From Muribaculaceae bacterium (GTDB lineage: Bacteria; Bacteroidota; Bacteroidia; Bacteroidales; Muribaculaceae), in assembly GCA_022509125.1 (NCBI GenBank), contig JAFLTU010000024.1:1-35627 (forward strand): a DNA stretch of 35,627 nucleotides. Direction: 5' to 3'. The notes beneath the pieces were generated by a model. It did not search any database, was not told where the DNA came from, and worked only from the letters and a program-made list of their open reading frames with translations. This document shows, in pieces, positions 1 to 7,108 of this stretch; position 1 is the first letter of the stretch, and each line of letters starts with the position of its first letter. The position numbers and the translations under genes are program-made.

Positions 1-11
1 CACTCACAGTT

Positions 12-1730
12 ATGGCAACAATTTCAAGAAAAGAATATAATAATCTTTTCGGCCCGACCGTGGGCGATAAGATTAGGCTCGGTAACACCGACCTTTATGT
101 AGAGATAGAAAAAGACCTCCGCTACTTCGGCGATGAGGTTGTATACGGCGGTGGTAAAACCCTTCGCGACGGTATGGGTCTTGCAAATGAATGCACATCA
201 GATGCCGGCAGCGTTGACCTCGTAATCACTAATGTCACCATCCTTGACCCGATTTTAGGTGTTGTAAAAGCCGACGTTGGTATCAAAGACGGCAAGATTT
301 CTGGTATCGGTAAAGCCGGTAACCCGAATGTTATGGATAAGGTGACTCCTACAATTGTAACCGGTCCTTCCACTGACGCTATTTCAGGTGAACATCTCAT
401 CCTGACAGCTGCAGGTATCGATGGACACGTTCACTTTGTATCCCCTCAACAAGCTATCAATTGCCTTTCAAATGGTATCACAACTCTTATCGGTGGTGGT
501 ATCGGTCCCGTAGATGGCACTAACGGCACAACTATTACCTCCGGCCGTTGGAATCTTCATCAGATGTTGAAGGCTTGCGAAGGTATGCCTATTAATATAG
601 GTCTTCTGGCTAAAGGTAATTGCTCTGTCGCTCAAAACATCAATGATCAACTTGAAAACGGTGCTTGCGGTCTTAAAATTCATGAAGACTGGGGAACGAC
701 GCCGGCAGCTATCCGCACCGCCATGTCATGCGCCGACAGATATGACATTCAGGTAGCCATCCATACTGATACTCTTAACGAGAGTGGTTATGTGGAAGAC
801 TCAATCGCTGCAATCGACGGCAGAACAATCCACACTTACCATACAGAAGGTGCAGGTGGTGGTCATGCACCTGACCTTATTAAGGTTGCTTCATTGCCAA
901 ATGTTTTGCCTTCGTCTACCAACCCGACTCTTCCGTTCGGTATCAATTCTCAGGCAGAATTGTTCGACATGATTATGGTTTGCCACAATCTGAATCCGAC
1001 CATTCCTTCTGACGTGGCTTTTGCTGAGAGCCGTGTGCGTCCGGAAACTCAAGCAGCTGAGAACGTGTTCCATGACCTGGGTATTATCTCAATGGTTTCT
1101 TCCGACTCTCAGGCTATGGGCCGTGTAGGTGAGTCCTTCATGCGTACATTCCAGATGGCTTCCTACATGAAACAAGTGAGAGGCAAATTGCCCGAGGATT
1201 CTGATAGCAACGACAACTTCCGTGTGCTCCGTTATCTTGCTCAGATCACTCTTAACCCCGCTATCTGTTATGGTATCAGCGAGGTGCTCGGTTCAATCGC
1301 TGTGGGTAAAATGGCAGACCTCGTGCTTTGGGAACCTGCATTCTTTGGAACCAAACCCAAAATGGTGCTTAAGGGTGGTCTGGTTAACTGGGCTAATATG
1401 GGTGATCCTAACTCATCGCTTCCAACTCCGCAGCCGAAGATTATGCGTCCGATGTTTGGTTATACCGGCAAAGAAACTGCCGCTACTCGTCTGCAATTCG
1501 TTTCAAGGGCCTCTTATGAAGCCGGCTTGAAAGAAAAACTCGGACTCGAATCAACGTTGTATCCCGTTCACGGTGTGCGTCAACTCACTAAGGAAGACAT
1601 GGTTCGCAACACTGCAATGCCGTTTATCGAGGTTGACCCGGAAACATTTGCAGTTACTGTGGATGGTATCCATGCTTATGTTCCGCCAGCAAAAGAGCTG
1701 CCTCTTGCTCAACTCTACTGGTTCAGCTAA
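12..1730 (+). CDS. ureC: urease alpha subunit UreC
   Basis: Catalytic subunit of nickel urease, which hydrolyses urea to ammonia and carbamate in the cytoplasm. At 572 residues it has the normal family length. Aligned by eye to the Klebsiella enzyme with a constant offset of five, every active-site residue is present: H139 and H141 (GHVHF), the lysine to be carbamylated K222 (GLKIHEDWG), H224, H251, H277 (HTYHTEGAGGGH), the flap pair C324-H325, and D365 (SSDSQAMGRVGE). The residue after the catalytic flap His, usually a second His, is Asn326. The ATG at 12 begins the conserved N-terminus; the small subunit gene(s) should lie just upstream, beyond the window edge. First gene of the visible C-E-F-G-D order. 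Identification is very secure. Confidence 0.98.
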   Translation: MATISRKEYNNLFGPTVGDKIRLGNTDLYVEIEKDLRYFGDEVVYGGGKTLRDGMGLANECTSDAGSVDLVITNVTILDPILGVVKADVGIKDGKISGIGKAGNPNVMDKVTPTIVTGPSTDAISGEHLILTAAGIDGHVHFVSPQQAINCLSNGITTLIGGGIGPVDGTNGTTITSGRWNLHQMLKACEGMPINIGLLAKGNCSVAQNINDQLENGACGLKIHEDWGTTPAAIRTAMSCADRYDIQVAIHTDTLNESGYVEDSIAAIDGRTIHTYHTEGAGGGHAPDLIKVASLPNVLPSSTNPTLPFGINSQAELFDMIMVCHNLNPTIPSDVAFAESRVRPETQAAENVFHDLGIISMVSSDSQAMGRVGESFMRTFQMASYMKQVRGKLPEDSDSNDNFRVLRYLAQITLNPAICYGISEVLGSIAVGKMADLVLWEPAFFGTKPKMVLKGGLVNWANMGDPNSSLPTPQPKIMRPMFGYTGKETAATRLQFVSRASYEAGLKEKLGLESTLYPVHGVRQLTKEDMVRNTAMPFIEVDPETFAVTVDGIHAYVPPAKELPLAQLYWFS

Positions 1731-1757
1731 TGTTTGTAAACACACAACTATAATTTC

Positions 1758-1804
1758 AAGACAGGGGGAATTTCAGGAATTCCACCTGTCTTGTTTATTT
1801 TTTT
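1758..1804 (+). terminator. terminator-like hairpin between ureC and ureE
   Basis: Two 15-nt arms (1758-1772 and 1778-1792) pair with one mismatch around a 5-nt loop and are followed by GTTTATTTTTTTG. The ureE start codon lies four bases after the T-run. The structure has the form of an intrinsic terminator inside an operon whose genes all point the same way. It probably causes partial termination, so ureC would be made in excess over the accessory genes; complete termination would require a separate ureE promoter, which I do not see. Confidence 0.75.
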
Positions 1805-1807
1805 GAA

Positions 1808-2476
1808 ATGAAAGTATATAGCGAAGTAATAGGCAATATGAACCTCTCCGATGAATGGAAGGATAAACTTGCCAATGCAGATATTGATTACGTATTCCTC
1901 GATCAATGGACTGCCCAGAAATCTCGGTTCCTGGGAAAAGGTTTGAGCGGCAGGGAATATCCCATAGCCTTAGCCAGACACACTCAAATTGTGGATGGAG
2001 ATATAGTGGACTATGATCCCCAAACCAATAAGGCTATAGTCTTAAAAATAGAATTAAGCCCGGTTTTAGTGGTTGATCTAAGCGGAATCGCAACTCATAA
2101 ACCGGAAGAGATAATAAGAATAAGTGTTGAACTCGGACACGCAATCGGAAATCAACACTGGCCGGCAGTTGTGAAGGGCACCACGGTATATGTTCCCTTG
2201 ACTGTAGACAAAAAAGTGATGATGTCTGTAATGGAAACTCACCATATTGATGGGATCAAATATGATTTCCAGAAGGGAGTGGAGGTTATTCCATACCTTG
2301 CCCCCCATGAAATAAGGCGACTTTTCGGAGGTGCAGGCCATGAAAGCCATTCTCATGAGCATGACCATGGCCATATTGTGCATTTCCACGAACATACTCA
2401 CGACGGTCATACACATAGTCATGAACATGGGGATCATCATCATGATCATGACGACCCGCATCATCCACATCATTAA
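1808..2476 (+). CDS. ureE: urease accessory protein UreE (nickel metallochaperone)
   Basis: UreE binds nickel in the cytoplasm and passes it to UreG for assembly of the urease active site. Residues 1-75 fit the UreE N-terminal domain and about 85-170 the ferredoxin-like C-terminal domain, with a HH pair at 145-146 and H111 as candidate metal ligands. From H178 to H222 there is an exceptionally histidine-rich tail, 22 His in 45 residues mixed with Asp, Glu, Ser and Gly, longer than the roughly 15-residue tail of the Klebsiella protein. The gene starts right after the terminator-like hairpin and is followed nine bases later by ureF. The low-complexity tail is coded by CAT/CAC repeats, so copy number may vary between strains. 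Confidence 0.95.
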   Translation: MKVYSEVIGNMNLSDEWKDKLANADIDYVFLDQWTAQKSRFLGKGLSGREYPIALARHTQIVDGDIVDYDPQTNKAIVLKIELSPVLVVDLSGIATHKPEEIIRISVELGHAIGNQHWPAVVKGTTVYVPLTVDKKVMMSVMETHHIDGIKYDFQKGVEVIPYLAPHEIRRLFGGAGHESHSHEHDHGHIVHFHEHTHDGHTHSHEHGDHHHDHDDPHHPHH

Positions 2477-2485
2477 ACAAAGGAT

Positions 2486-3184
2486 ATGGCAGAAATAAAT
2501 GACATGACCCGAGTGATGCGCCTTTTGCAATTCACCGACTCTCAGTTTCCTGTAGGCACCTTCTCTTTCTCCAACGGTCTGGAAACAGCTTCGTTTGAGG
2601 GCATAGTGAAAGATGCAAAGTCTCTTAAGGAATTTGCTCGTTCCCAATCGCATCAAGCGGCTTATAGCGATGGAGTGGCTTGTCTTCATGCCTACAGGGC
2701 TTTCATGAATGGCGATCTAAAGAGATGCATGGAAATTGATAGTTATCTCTTTCGCTTCAAGATGAATGACGAAGCCAGGTTGATGGCTGTGAGAATGGGG
2801 AAAAAACTGGCAGAACTCGGAGTTAAGCTATATTCGAATAACTTTGTAAAGGAGTTATTAGACAGCATCAACAAAGGTGAGACCCCGGGGATGTATCCGG
2901 TTGTTCAAGGCATTATGTTTGCCTTGGCCGGTGTGTCGGAAAAAGACCTTTTCTGCAGTCATCAATATGGGGTGATAAATATGGTGCTCGGAGCTGCCTT
3001 AAGATGTGTCAAAGTATCCCATTATGACACTCAACAAATACTCGAAGATCTGTCGGAATATATAGAAAGACTTTATAATGAGGCTTCCGTTATGGAACTT
3101 TCTGACATGAATGCCTTCTATCCTCAGCTCGACATATTGGCGTCACTCCATGAAAAGGGCAATATGAGAATGTTTATGAATTAA
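2486..3184 (+). CDS. ureF: urease accessory protein UreF
   Basis: All-helical UreF-family protein that works with UreD and UreG as the scaffold and gatekeeper for nickel insertion and lysine carbamylation of UreC. The N-terminal stretch LLQFTDSQFPVGTFSFSNGLE (around residues 14-34) is the family's signature, and GVINMVLGAALRC near residue 170 fits the conserved C-terminal half. Its 232 residues are a normal length. It lies nine bases after ureE and 82 bases before ureG. AAAGGAT just before the ATG could act as a weak ribosome binding site. Confidence 0.94.
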   Translation: MAEINDMTRVMRLLQFTDSQFPVGTFSFSNGLETASFEGIVKDAKSLKEFARSQSHQAAYSDGVACLHAYRAFMNGDLKRCMEIDSYLFRFKMNDEARLMAVRMGKKLAELGVKLYSNNFVKELLDSINKGETPGMYPVVQGIMFALAGVSEKDLFCSHQYGVINMVLGAALRCVKVSHYDTQQILEDLSEYIERLYNEASVMELSDMNAFYPQLDILASLHEKGNMRMFMN

Positions 3185-3266
3185 TCTCTTTGCTTCGGCC
3201 GAGTGGCGAAAGACTGGAAGCGAGGGAAAATTGAAATGAATTAACCATAAGAAAAATATAACAGAA

Positions 3267-3905
3267 ATGTCAACATGTAGAATAGGAGTAGGAGGTCCTG
3301 TGGGATCCGGCAAAACCGCACTTATAGAAGCTATAACACCCAAACTTTTACAATTAGGTCAGAAGGTCTTGATCATCACCAATGATATAGTCACCACCGA
3401 AGATGCAAAACATGTCAGAAAGACTCTTAAAGGAATTCTGGTTGAGGATAAGATTATAGGAGTGGAGACAGGCGCTTGCCCTCACACCGCTGTGAGAGAA
3501 GATCCTTCGATGAATATCGCAGCTGTGGAAGAAATGGAAGCTAAGTTTCCTGATACTGATATAGTGTTAATCGAGAGTGGGGGTGATAATCTCACATTAA
3601 CATTTTCACCTGCTCTTGTCGACTTCTTTATTTATGTGATAGATGTGGCTGCAGGAGATAAAATTCCACGCAAGGATGGTCCCGGAATCTCTCAAAGTGA
3701 TATTTTAGTGATCAATAAGACGGATCTGGCCCCTTATGTAAATGCAAGTCTTGAGGTGATGGACCACGATTCAAAACTCATGCGTCCCGGCAAACCATTC
3801 GTTTTCACGAATTGTATGACAGGGGAGGGGATTGATGAATTGGTTGACTTGATATTTAAGATGGCCCTCTTCGATAAGGCCCAAATAACAGAAATCGATG
3901 CTTAA
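3267..3905 (+). CDS. ureG: urease accessory GTPase UreG
   Basis: SIMIBI-class GTPase that delivers nickel to the UreD-UreF-apourease complex, with GTP hydrolysis driving release. Visible motifs are the P-loop GPVGSGKT (residues 10-17), the metal-binding CPH motif at 71-73 within [22 protein letters not shown] at 103-109, and the guanine-specificity motif NKTD at 150-153. Its 212 residues are standard. An 82-nt spacer separates it from ureF, the largest gap in the accessory block, but no promoter match is evident there. The stop overlaps the start of ureD by eight bases, suggesting translational coupling. Confidence 0.97.
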   Translation: MSTCRIGVGGPVGSGKTALIEAITPKLLQLGQKVLIITNDIVTTEDAKHVRKTLKGILVEDKIIGVETGACPHTAVREDPSMNIAAVEEMEAKFPDTDIVLIESGGDNLTLTFSPALVDFFIYVIDVAAGDKIPRKDGPGISQSDILVINKTDLAPYVNASLEVMDHDSKLMRPGKPFVFTNCMTGEGIDELVDLIFKMALFDKAQITEIDA

Positions 3906-4851
3906 TCAAAAAAAAGAAAAACTACCCACTCCGGAAGTCAGTTTTGACACTGCCCGGGAGATGAGCCGTTACTTAAAAGAACCGGAAGCAATGTATGTGG
4001 GGGCACCGGGAAAGCATGGATACCTTCGAATGGGCTTTGAGCTTGATCCAAGAGGGAAAAGCATTCTCAGAGACTTAGAAAGGAGAGCTCCTCTTATTGT
4101 GCAGCAGGAACTCTATTTCGACGAAGAAATGCCTGAAATGCCTTGCGTCTATATCTTATCTTCCGGTGGACCAAATATAGACGGCGACCGTTATCGTCAA
4201 GACATCACAGTAAAGAAAGATGCCTATGCTTGGGTTTCCACAGGAGCCGCCACAAAGCTTGCTCAAATGAAATATAATTACTCCGGATTGATTCAAAATA
4301 TTGTCTTAGAAGAAAACGCTTATCTTGAATTCATGCCGGAGCCGGTTATTCCTTGCCGCAACACCCGTTTTATTTCCGACACAAGACTAAGTGTTCATGA
4401 GACTGCCACAATGTTTTATTCAGAAATTTTCATGGGAGGGAGGAAATATTATAAAGAAGGAGAACTCTTTGAATATGATATTCTTTCGGTATGCAGTCAC
4501 GGAGAGCGCCCGGATGGAAGGGAACTTTTCAGGGAAAAATTCGTGATTGATCCTCGTGTGGAGCATCCCCGCAATTTAGGAGTGATGTCACATTTTGATA
4601 TTTTTGCAAATGTCATAGTGATGACGCCTCCCGATAAAGCTTCTGAGATTTACGATAAAACCCAAGTATTTATTGACAATGACAAGAAACTGGCTGCAGG
4701 AATAACCCGGCTTCCTAACAATGCAGGATTGCTTTATAAAGTGTTGGGCATGGAGCCCGGTCCTGTAAAAAAAATGGTCAGAGAATTCAGTAGCCTTGTT
4801 AGACAAACTGTAAAAGGTAAAAAGGTTCCTGAAGAATTTCCTTGGAGATAA
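3898..4851 (+). CDS. ureD: urease accessory protein UreD (UreH)
   Basis: UreD binds apo-urease directly and, with UreF and UreG, forms the tunnel through which nickel reaches the active site. Recognised by the UreD core: [18 protein letters not shown] (about 90-107), [11 protein letters not shown] near 115, the [20 protein letters not shown] stretch near 138-158, and [17 protein letters not shown] near 197. The 317 residues are slightly longer than many UreD proteins (about 270) because of an N-terminal extension of some 30 residues. Its ATG overlaps the end of ureG by eight bases (ATGCTTAA). It is the last urease gene here; the following 185 bases contain no clear terminator. Confidence 0.93.
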   Translation: MLNQKKEKLPTPEVSFDTAREMSRYLKEPEAMYVGAPGKHGYLRMGFELDPRGKSILRDLERRAPLIVQQELYFDEEMPEMPCVYILSSGGPNIDGDRYRQDITVKKDAYAWVSTGAATKLAQMKYNYSGLIQNIVLEENAYLEFMPEPVIPCRNTRFISDTRLSVHETATMFYSEIFMGGRKYYKEGELFEYDILSVCSHGERPDGRELFREKFVIDPRVEHPRNLGVMSHFDIFANVIVMTPPDKASEIYDKTQVFIDNDKKLAAGITRLPNNAGLLYKVLGMEPGPVKKMVREFSSLVRQTVKGKKVPEEFPWR

Positions 4852-5002
4852 AATCCTGGCATTTGATATAAATGGCCTTGAATCCAATCGATATCATTGA
4901 TTAAATTTAATCTTGATTACATCTTTTTAGGGAATTAACTCTTGTTGGGCCTTCTTTTACATTATATTGGCTTGAAAATTTTCTAAATGCATCGGAATTC
5001 TA

Positions 5003-5010
5003 TAAATTTG
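5003..5010 (+). promoter_or_regulatory. candidate -7 element for the small protein at 5037
   Basis: TAAATTTG matches the Bacteroidota -7 consensus TAnnTTTG and lies 27 bases before the ATG at 5037. No good TTTG is found at the proper distance upstream; the nearest TTG (4972-4974) is about 28 bases away, longer than usual. Supported by one element only. Confidence 0.4.
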
Positions 5011-5036
5011 CATTTGGAAACAAATAAAATTACTAT

Positions 5037-5243
5037 ATGAGCGCACAAGAATTGGAAAATAGGAAAGGATGCAATAAGCGAGTGTTATTGTTTTTCATCT
5101 TTGCCATCTTATGTGTTGCAGCCTTTCTGATTGTTGGATTAGTGAGAACCTGCAATGCCGAGCATGAAGAAAAAGATGAGATTGAAATGGAAGAGACTTC
5201 AATGGTGATTCAGCCCTCTTCTCAATTCTATAGCCTCTCCTAA
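5037..5243 (+). CDS. small single-span membrane protein, function unknown
   Basis: A 68-residue protein I do not recognise. Residues 1-14 are polar and basic (KGCNKR), residues 15-36 form one strong hydrophobic segment, and the rest is acidic (EHEEKDEIEMEE) ending in a polar Ser/Gln-rich stretch. By the positive-inside rule the N-terminus is probably cytoplasmic and the acidic tail periplasmic. A -7 promoter match lies just upstream and a strong hairpin terminator just downstream, so it appears to be its own transcription unit, which argues that it is a real gene. Codon use resembles the neighbours. Confidence 0.65.
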   Translation: MSAQELENRKGCNKRVLLFFIFAILCVAAFLIVGLVRTCNAEHEEKDEIEMEETSMVIQPSSQFYSLS

Positions 5244-5282
5244 GCTTTTACAAGCCAGATATTTTATCTAAAAAATAAATAG

Positions 5283-5317
5283 AAAATCCCTCAGTCTGTT
5301 TCAGACCGAGGGATTTT
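5283..5317 (+). terminator. intrinsic terminator after the small membrane protein gene
   Basis: Two 16-nt arms (5283-5298 and 5302-5317) pair with a single mismatch around a TTT loop, with a GC-rich core (CCCTC/GAGGG) and A-run and T-run flanks. It lies 40 bases after the stop at 5243. Because both flanks are A/T runs it might work in both directions. Confidence 0.85.
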
Positions 5318-5419
5318 ATATTAATATCTGCCGATTATAATTAGCAAAAATCTTAAGAGACATTGCCGATAAAAAGCCGATTCTTCGCGTGTTGATTTTA
5401 CGGGGAAAATCTGGAATAG

Positions 5420-5447
5420 AAAAAAGGATGCTTTTAAAGCATCCTTT
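5420..5447 (-). terminator. intrinsic terminator of the LRR protein gene
   Basis: On the - strand a perfect hairpin (AAAGGATGC at 5423-5431 pairing with 5439-5447, 7-nt loop) is followed by six U (A-run 5420-5425). It lies 23 bases after the LRR gene's stop codon. Confidence 0.88.
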
Positions 5448-5470
5448 ATGACTTTAGTTTTTTGGGGTAA

Positions 5471-6631
5471 TTATTCTTCTGGAATCAAATCGTCACCTGC
5501 ACCGGGGCCGGGAGTTCCTGGCATTCCGATCGGAGGAACCGGATTATACATTGCGTTTGGTTCTTGTAATCCTAGGCCGGTCCAGTCGCCAACGATCTGA
5601 CGGAGTGCATTGTCACCTGTGGTGCGGAGGTCAGTCAAGTTGACGTTGTTGCTGATATTGAGATAAGTTAGCAATGGGTCGAAGCTTACGTCGAGCATTT
5701 GAAGCTGATTGTAGCTTACGTTTACTCTCTGGAGGAAGTTTTGGTTGTTAAGGTAAACGGTTGTGAGATCGTTCCATTCAAGATTTACGAATGCCAAAGT
5801 AGGAACATTGTTCACTGTGAATGAGGTGAGATCATTGTAAGGTGCATAAATATCGCTCAGAGCGTTGCAACCGCTAACGGTAAGAGCTGTCATGTGGTTG
5901 TCGTTGGCAGCAACTGATGTCACTGAAGGAAGATCCTGCACATAAAGGTTCTGAATCTTGTTGCCCTGCACGTTGAGGTTTTCAAGTTTGGTGAGCCCTG
6001 CAAGAGTAATACCTGTCAGATCATTATAACCGGCGTAAAGAGTCTTGAGAGCTGTGCAATTCTCTACAGATAGAGTCTCAAGGTTGTTGCTGATTACATT
6101 GAGGTAAACAAGATTGGCGGCGTTGCTAACATCAAGAGCTTCAAGATTGTTGGAAGAAAGATTGATCTTTTTGATGAATGGAATTGCTCCCAATTCAATT
6201 TCAGAGATTCGGTTCTTATTCAATTCAAGCTCTTGGAGCATGTTGACACCTTCCAAAGTCACTTCTTTAATTCGGTTCTTGGAAGCATTGAGAGTGACAA
6301 GAGCCGGGGCATTGCTGATGACGAGTTGAGTGAGCTTGTTGTTGCTTACATCTACACTAACGAGCTGGGGGAAATTAGTAAGGTCGAGGATACCTCCCAG
6401 GTCTTTCTTGTCCCATTTGATTGCTGTCACGTGTCCGTTGGAAACTGTGACACCGGGAAGGTTGGCAAAATTGTTTCCTGCAAAGCCAAGGGCCTCAGCG
6501 TTTGTGCCACCCTTTGCTGAAGTCTGGGCCACAAATGCTTGAAGAGCTTTAGCTTCAGGCTTGGCCAGATTTTGGCTCCAAGCGCTTCCCATTACTGCCA
6601 AAGCGGCAAATAAGATTGCTGTTCTTTTCAT
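5471..6631 (-). CDS. secreted leucine-rich-repeat protein
   Basis: Residues 1-20 form a signal peptide ending AWSQ, so the 386-residue product is exported. After an N-terminal cap (about 21-89) there are eleven consecutive repeats of exactly 21 residues (90-320) and a twelfth of 22 (321-342). They follow the pattern LxxLxLxxNxLxxLxxxxxx with Asn at position 9 in nearly every unit, giving a continuous Asn ladder of a bacterial LRR solenoid. The C-terminus (343-386) is rich in Pro and Gly and ends acidic (DDLIPEE); there is no anchoring or sorting domain that I can recognise and no lipobox. Such proteins usually bind proteins or glycans, but the ligand here is unknown. It has its own terminator; I found no clear promoter in the 228-base divergent region upstream. 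Confidence 0.88.
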   Translation of the reverse strand: MKRTAILFAALAVMGSAWSQNLAKPEAKALQAFVAQTSAKGGTNAEALGFAGNNFANLPGVTVSNGHVTAIKWDKKDLGGILDLTNFPQLVSVDVSNNKLTQLVISNAPALVTLNASKNRIKEVTLEGVNMLQELELNKNRISEIELGAIPFIKKINLSSNNLEALDVSNAANLVYLNVISNNLETLSVENCTALKTLYAGYNDLTGITLAGLTKLENLNVQGNKIQNLYVQDLPSVTSVAANDNHMTALTVSGCNALSDIYAPYNDLTSFTVNNVPTLAFVNLEWNDLTTVYLNNQNFLQRVNVSYNQLQMLDVSFDPLLTYLNISNNVNLTDLRTTGDNALRQIVGDWTGLGLQEPNAMYNPVPPIGMPGTPGPGAGDDLIPEE

Positions 6632-6859
6632 AACACTTAATGTTTCGTAAAATTGATGTTTAAAATTTGTTTCTATCTTTTAAACGTTTTTCTCTCAAAT
6701 TAGTTTATTGAGTTACCAATTTTATGGTTTTTTAGAAATTTCCATTCCTTATTAAAAGGTAAAAATAATAAAAAAAAAGGAATCTCACAATTTCATGGCC
6801 ACGGCCAATCAACTTTTTTCAATTTTAAATGTTGTTACTAAAAATGAATTTGAGTTGTT

Positions 6860-7108
6860 ATGGAAGTCTTCACTCAAATAATAATCCTTTTAGTTGTACT
6901 CGCTTGTATGGTCATGGTAATTTTGGCCATACGCCAGCTCACAAAATTGGAGAGATTCGAAGACGAGGGAGAAACGTCACGATTGAAGGAGGAGATTGAA
7001 GAAGAGAATAAAATCATTTCCCACAACAGCATTTTCCATAGTCTTGTGGAAGCAGAGCCGGAGGATGATATTTCCAAGAGAGAGAGGGAGAACGGGAGAT
7101 TAAAGTAG
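6860..7108 (+). CDS. small single-span membrane protein, function unknown
   Basis: An 82-residue predicted protein that I cannot assign. Residues 5-26 form a hydrophobic membrane segment, followed by a highly charged, probably helical tail (LERFEDEGETSRLKEEIEEENK) and a basic C-terminus (KRERENGRLK). Its last nine bases overlap the 3' end of comEC, which is transcribed in the opposite direction. It is divergent from the LRR gene. No convincing promoter was seen. The amphipathic, compositionally coherent product favours a real gene, but homologues would be needed to settle this. Confidence 0.5.
   Translation: MEVFTQIIILLVVLACMVMVILAIRQLTKLERFEDEGETSRLKEEIEEENKIISHNSIFHSLVEAEPEDDISKRERENGRLK

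Noticed and set aside
2078..2689. 203-residue reading frame on the - strand opposite ureE/ureF.
   Set aside because: Its Met/Val/His-rich composition is the antisense of the UreE histidine tail; it is a shadow of two well-supported genes.
3185..3266. Possible fifth heptamer array in the ureF-ureG spacer (CGAGTGG, CGAAAGA, CTGGAAG, CGAGGGA).
   Set aside because: Only four purine-rich 7-mers with weak agreement; the rest of the gap shows no period. Not better than chance.
4899..4912. Perfect 14-bp palindrome GATTAAATTTAATC after ureD.
   Set aside because: Fully AT-rich apart from its ends, no T-run and no regulator nearby; too likely by chance to call a site or terminator.
5330..5381. Three GCCGAT hexamers at 5330, 5365 and 5376.
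   Set aside because: Irregular spacing (35 and 11) and only six bases; no support as an operator.
6796..6807. Short inverted repeat TGGCC-AC-GGCCA in the divergent LRR/small-protein region.
   Set aside because: Five-base arms are too short to claim a binding site without conservation data.
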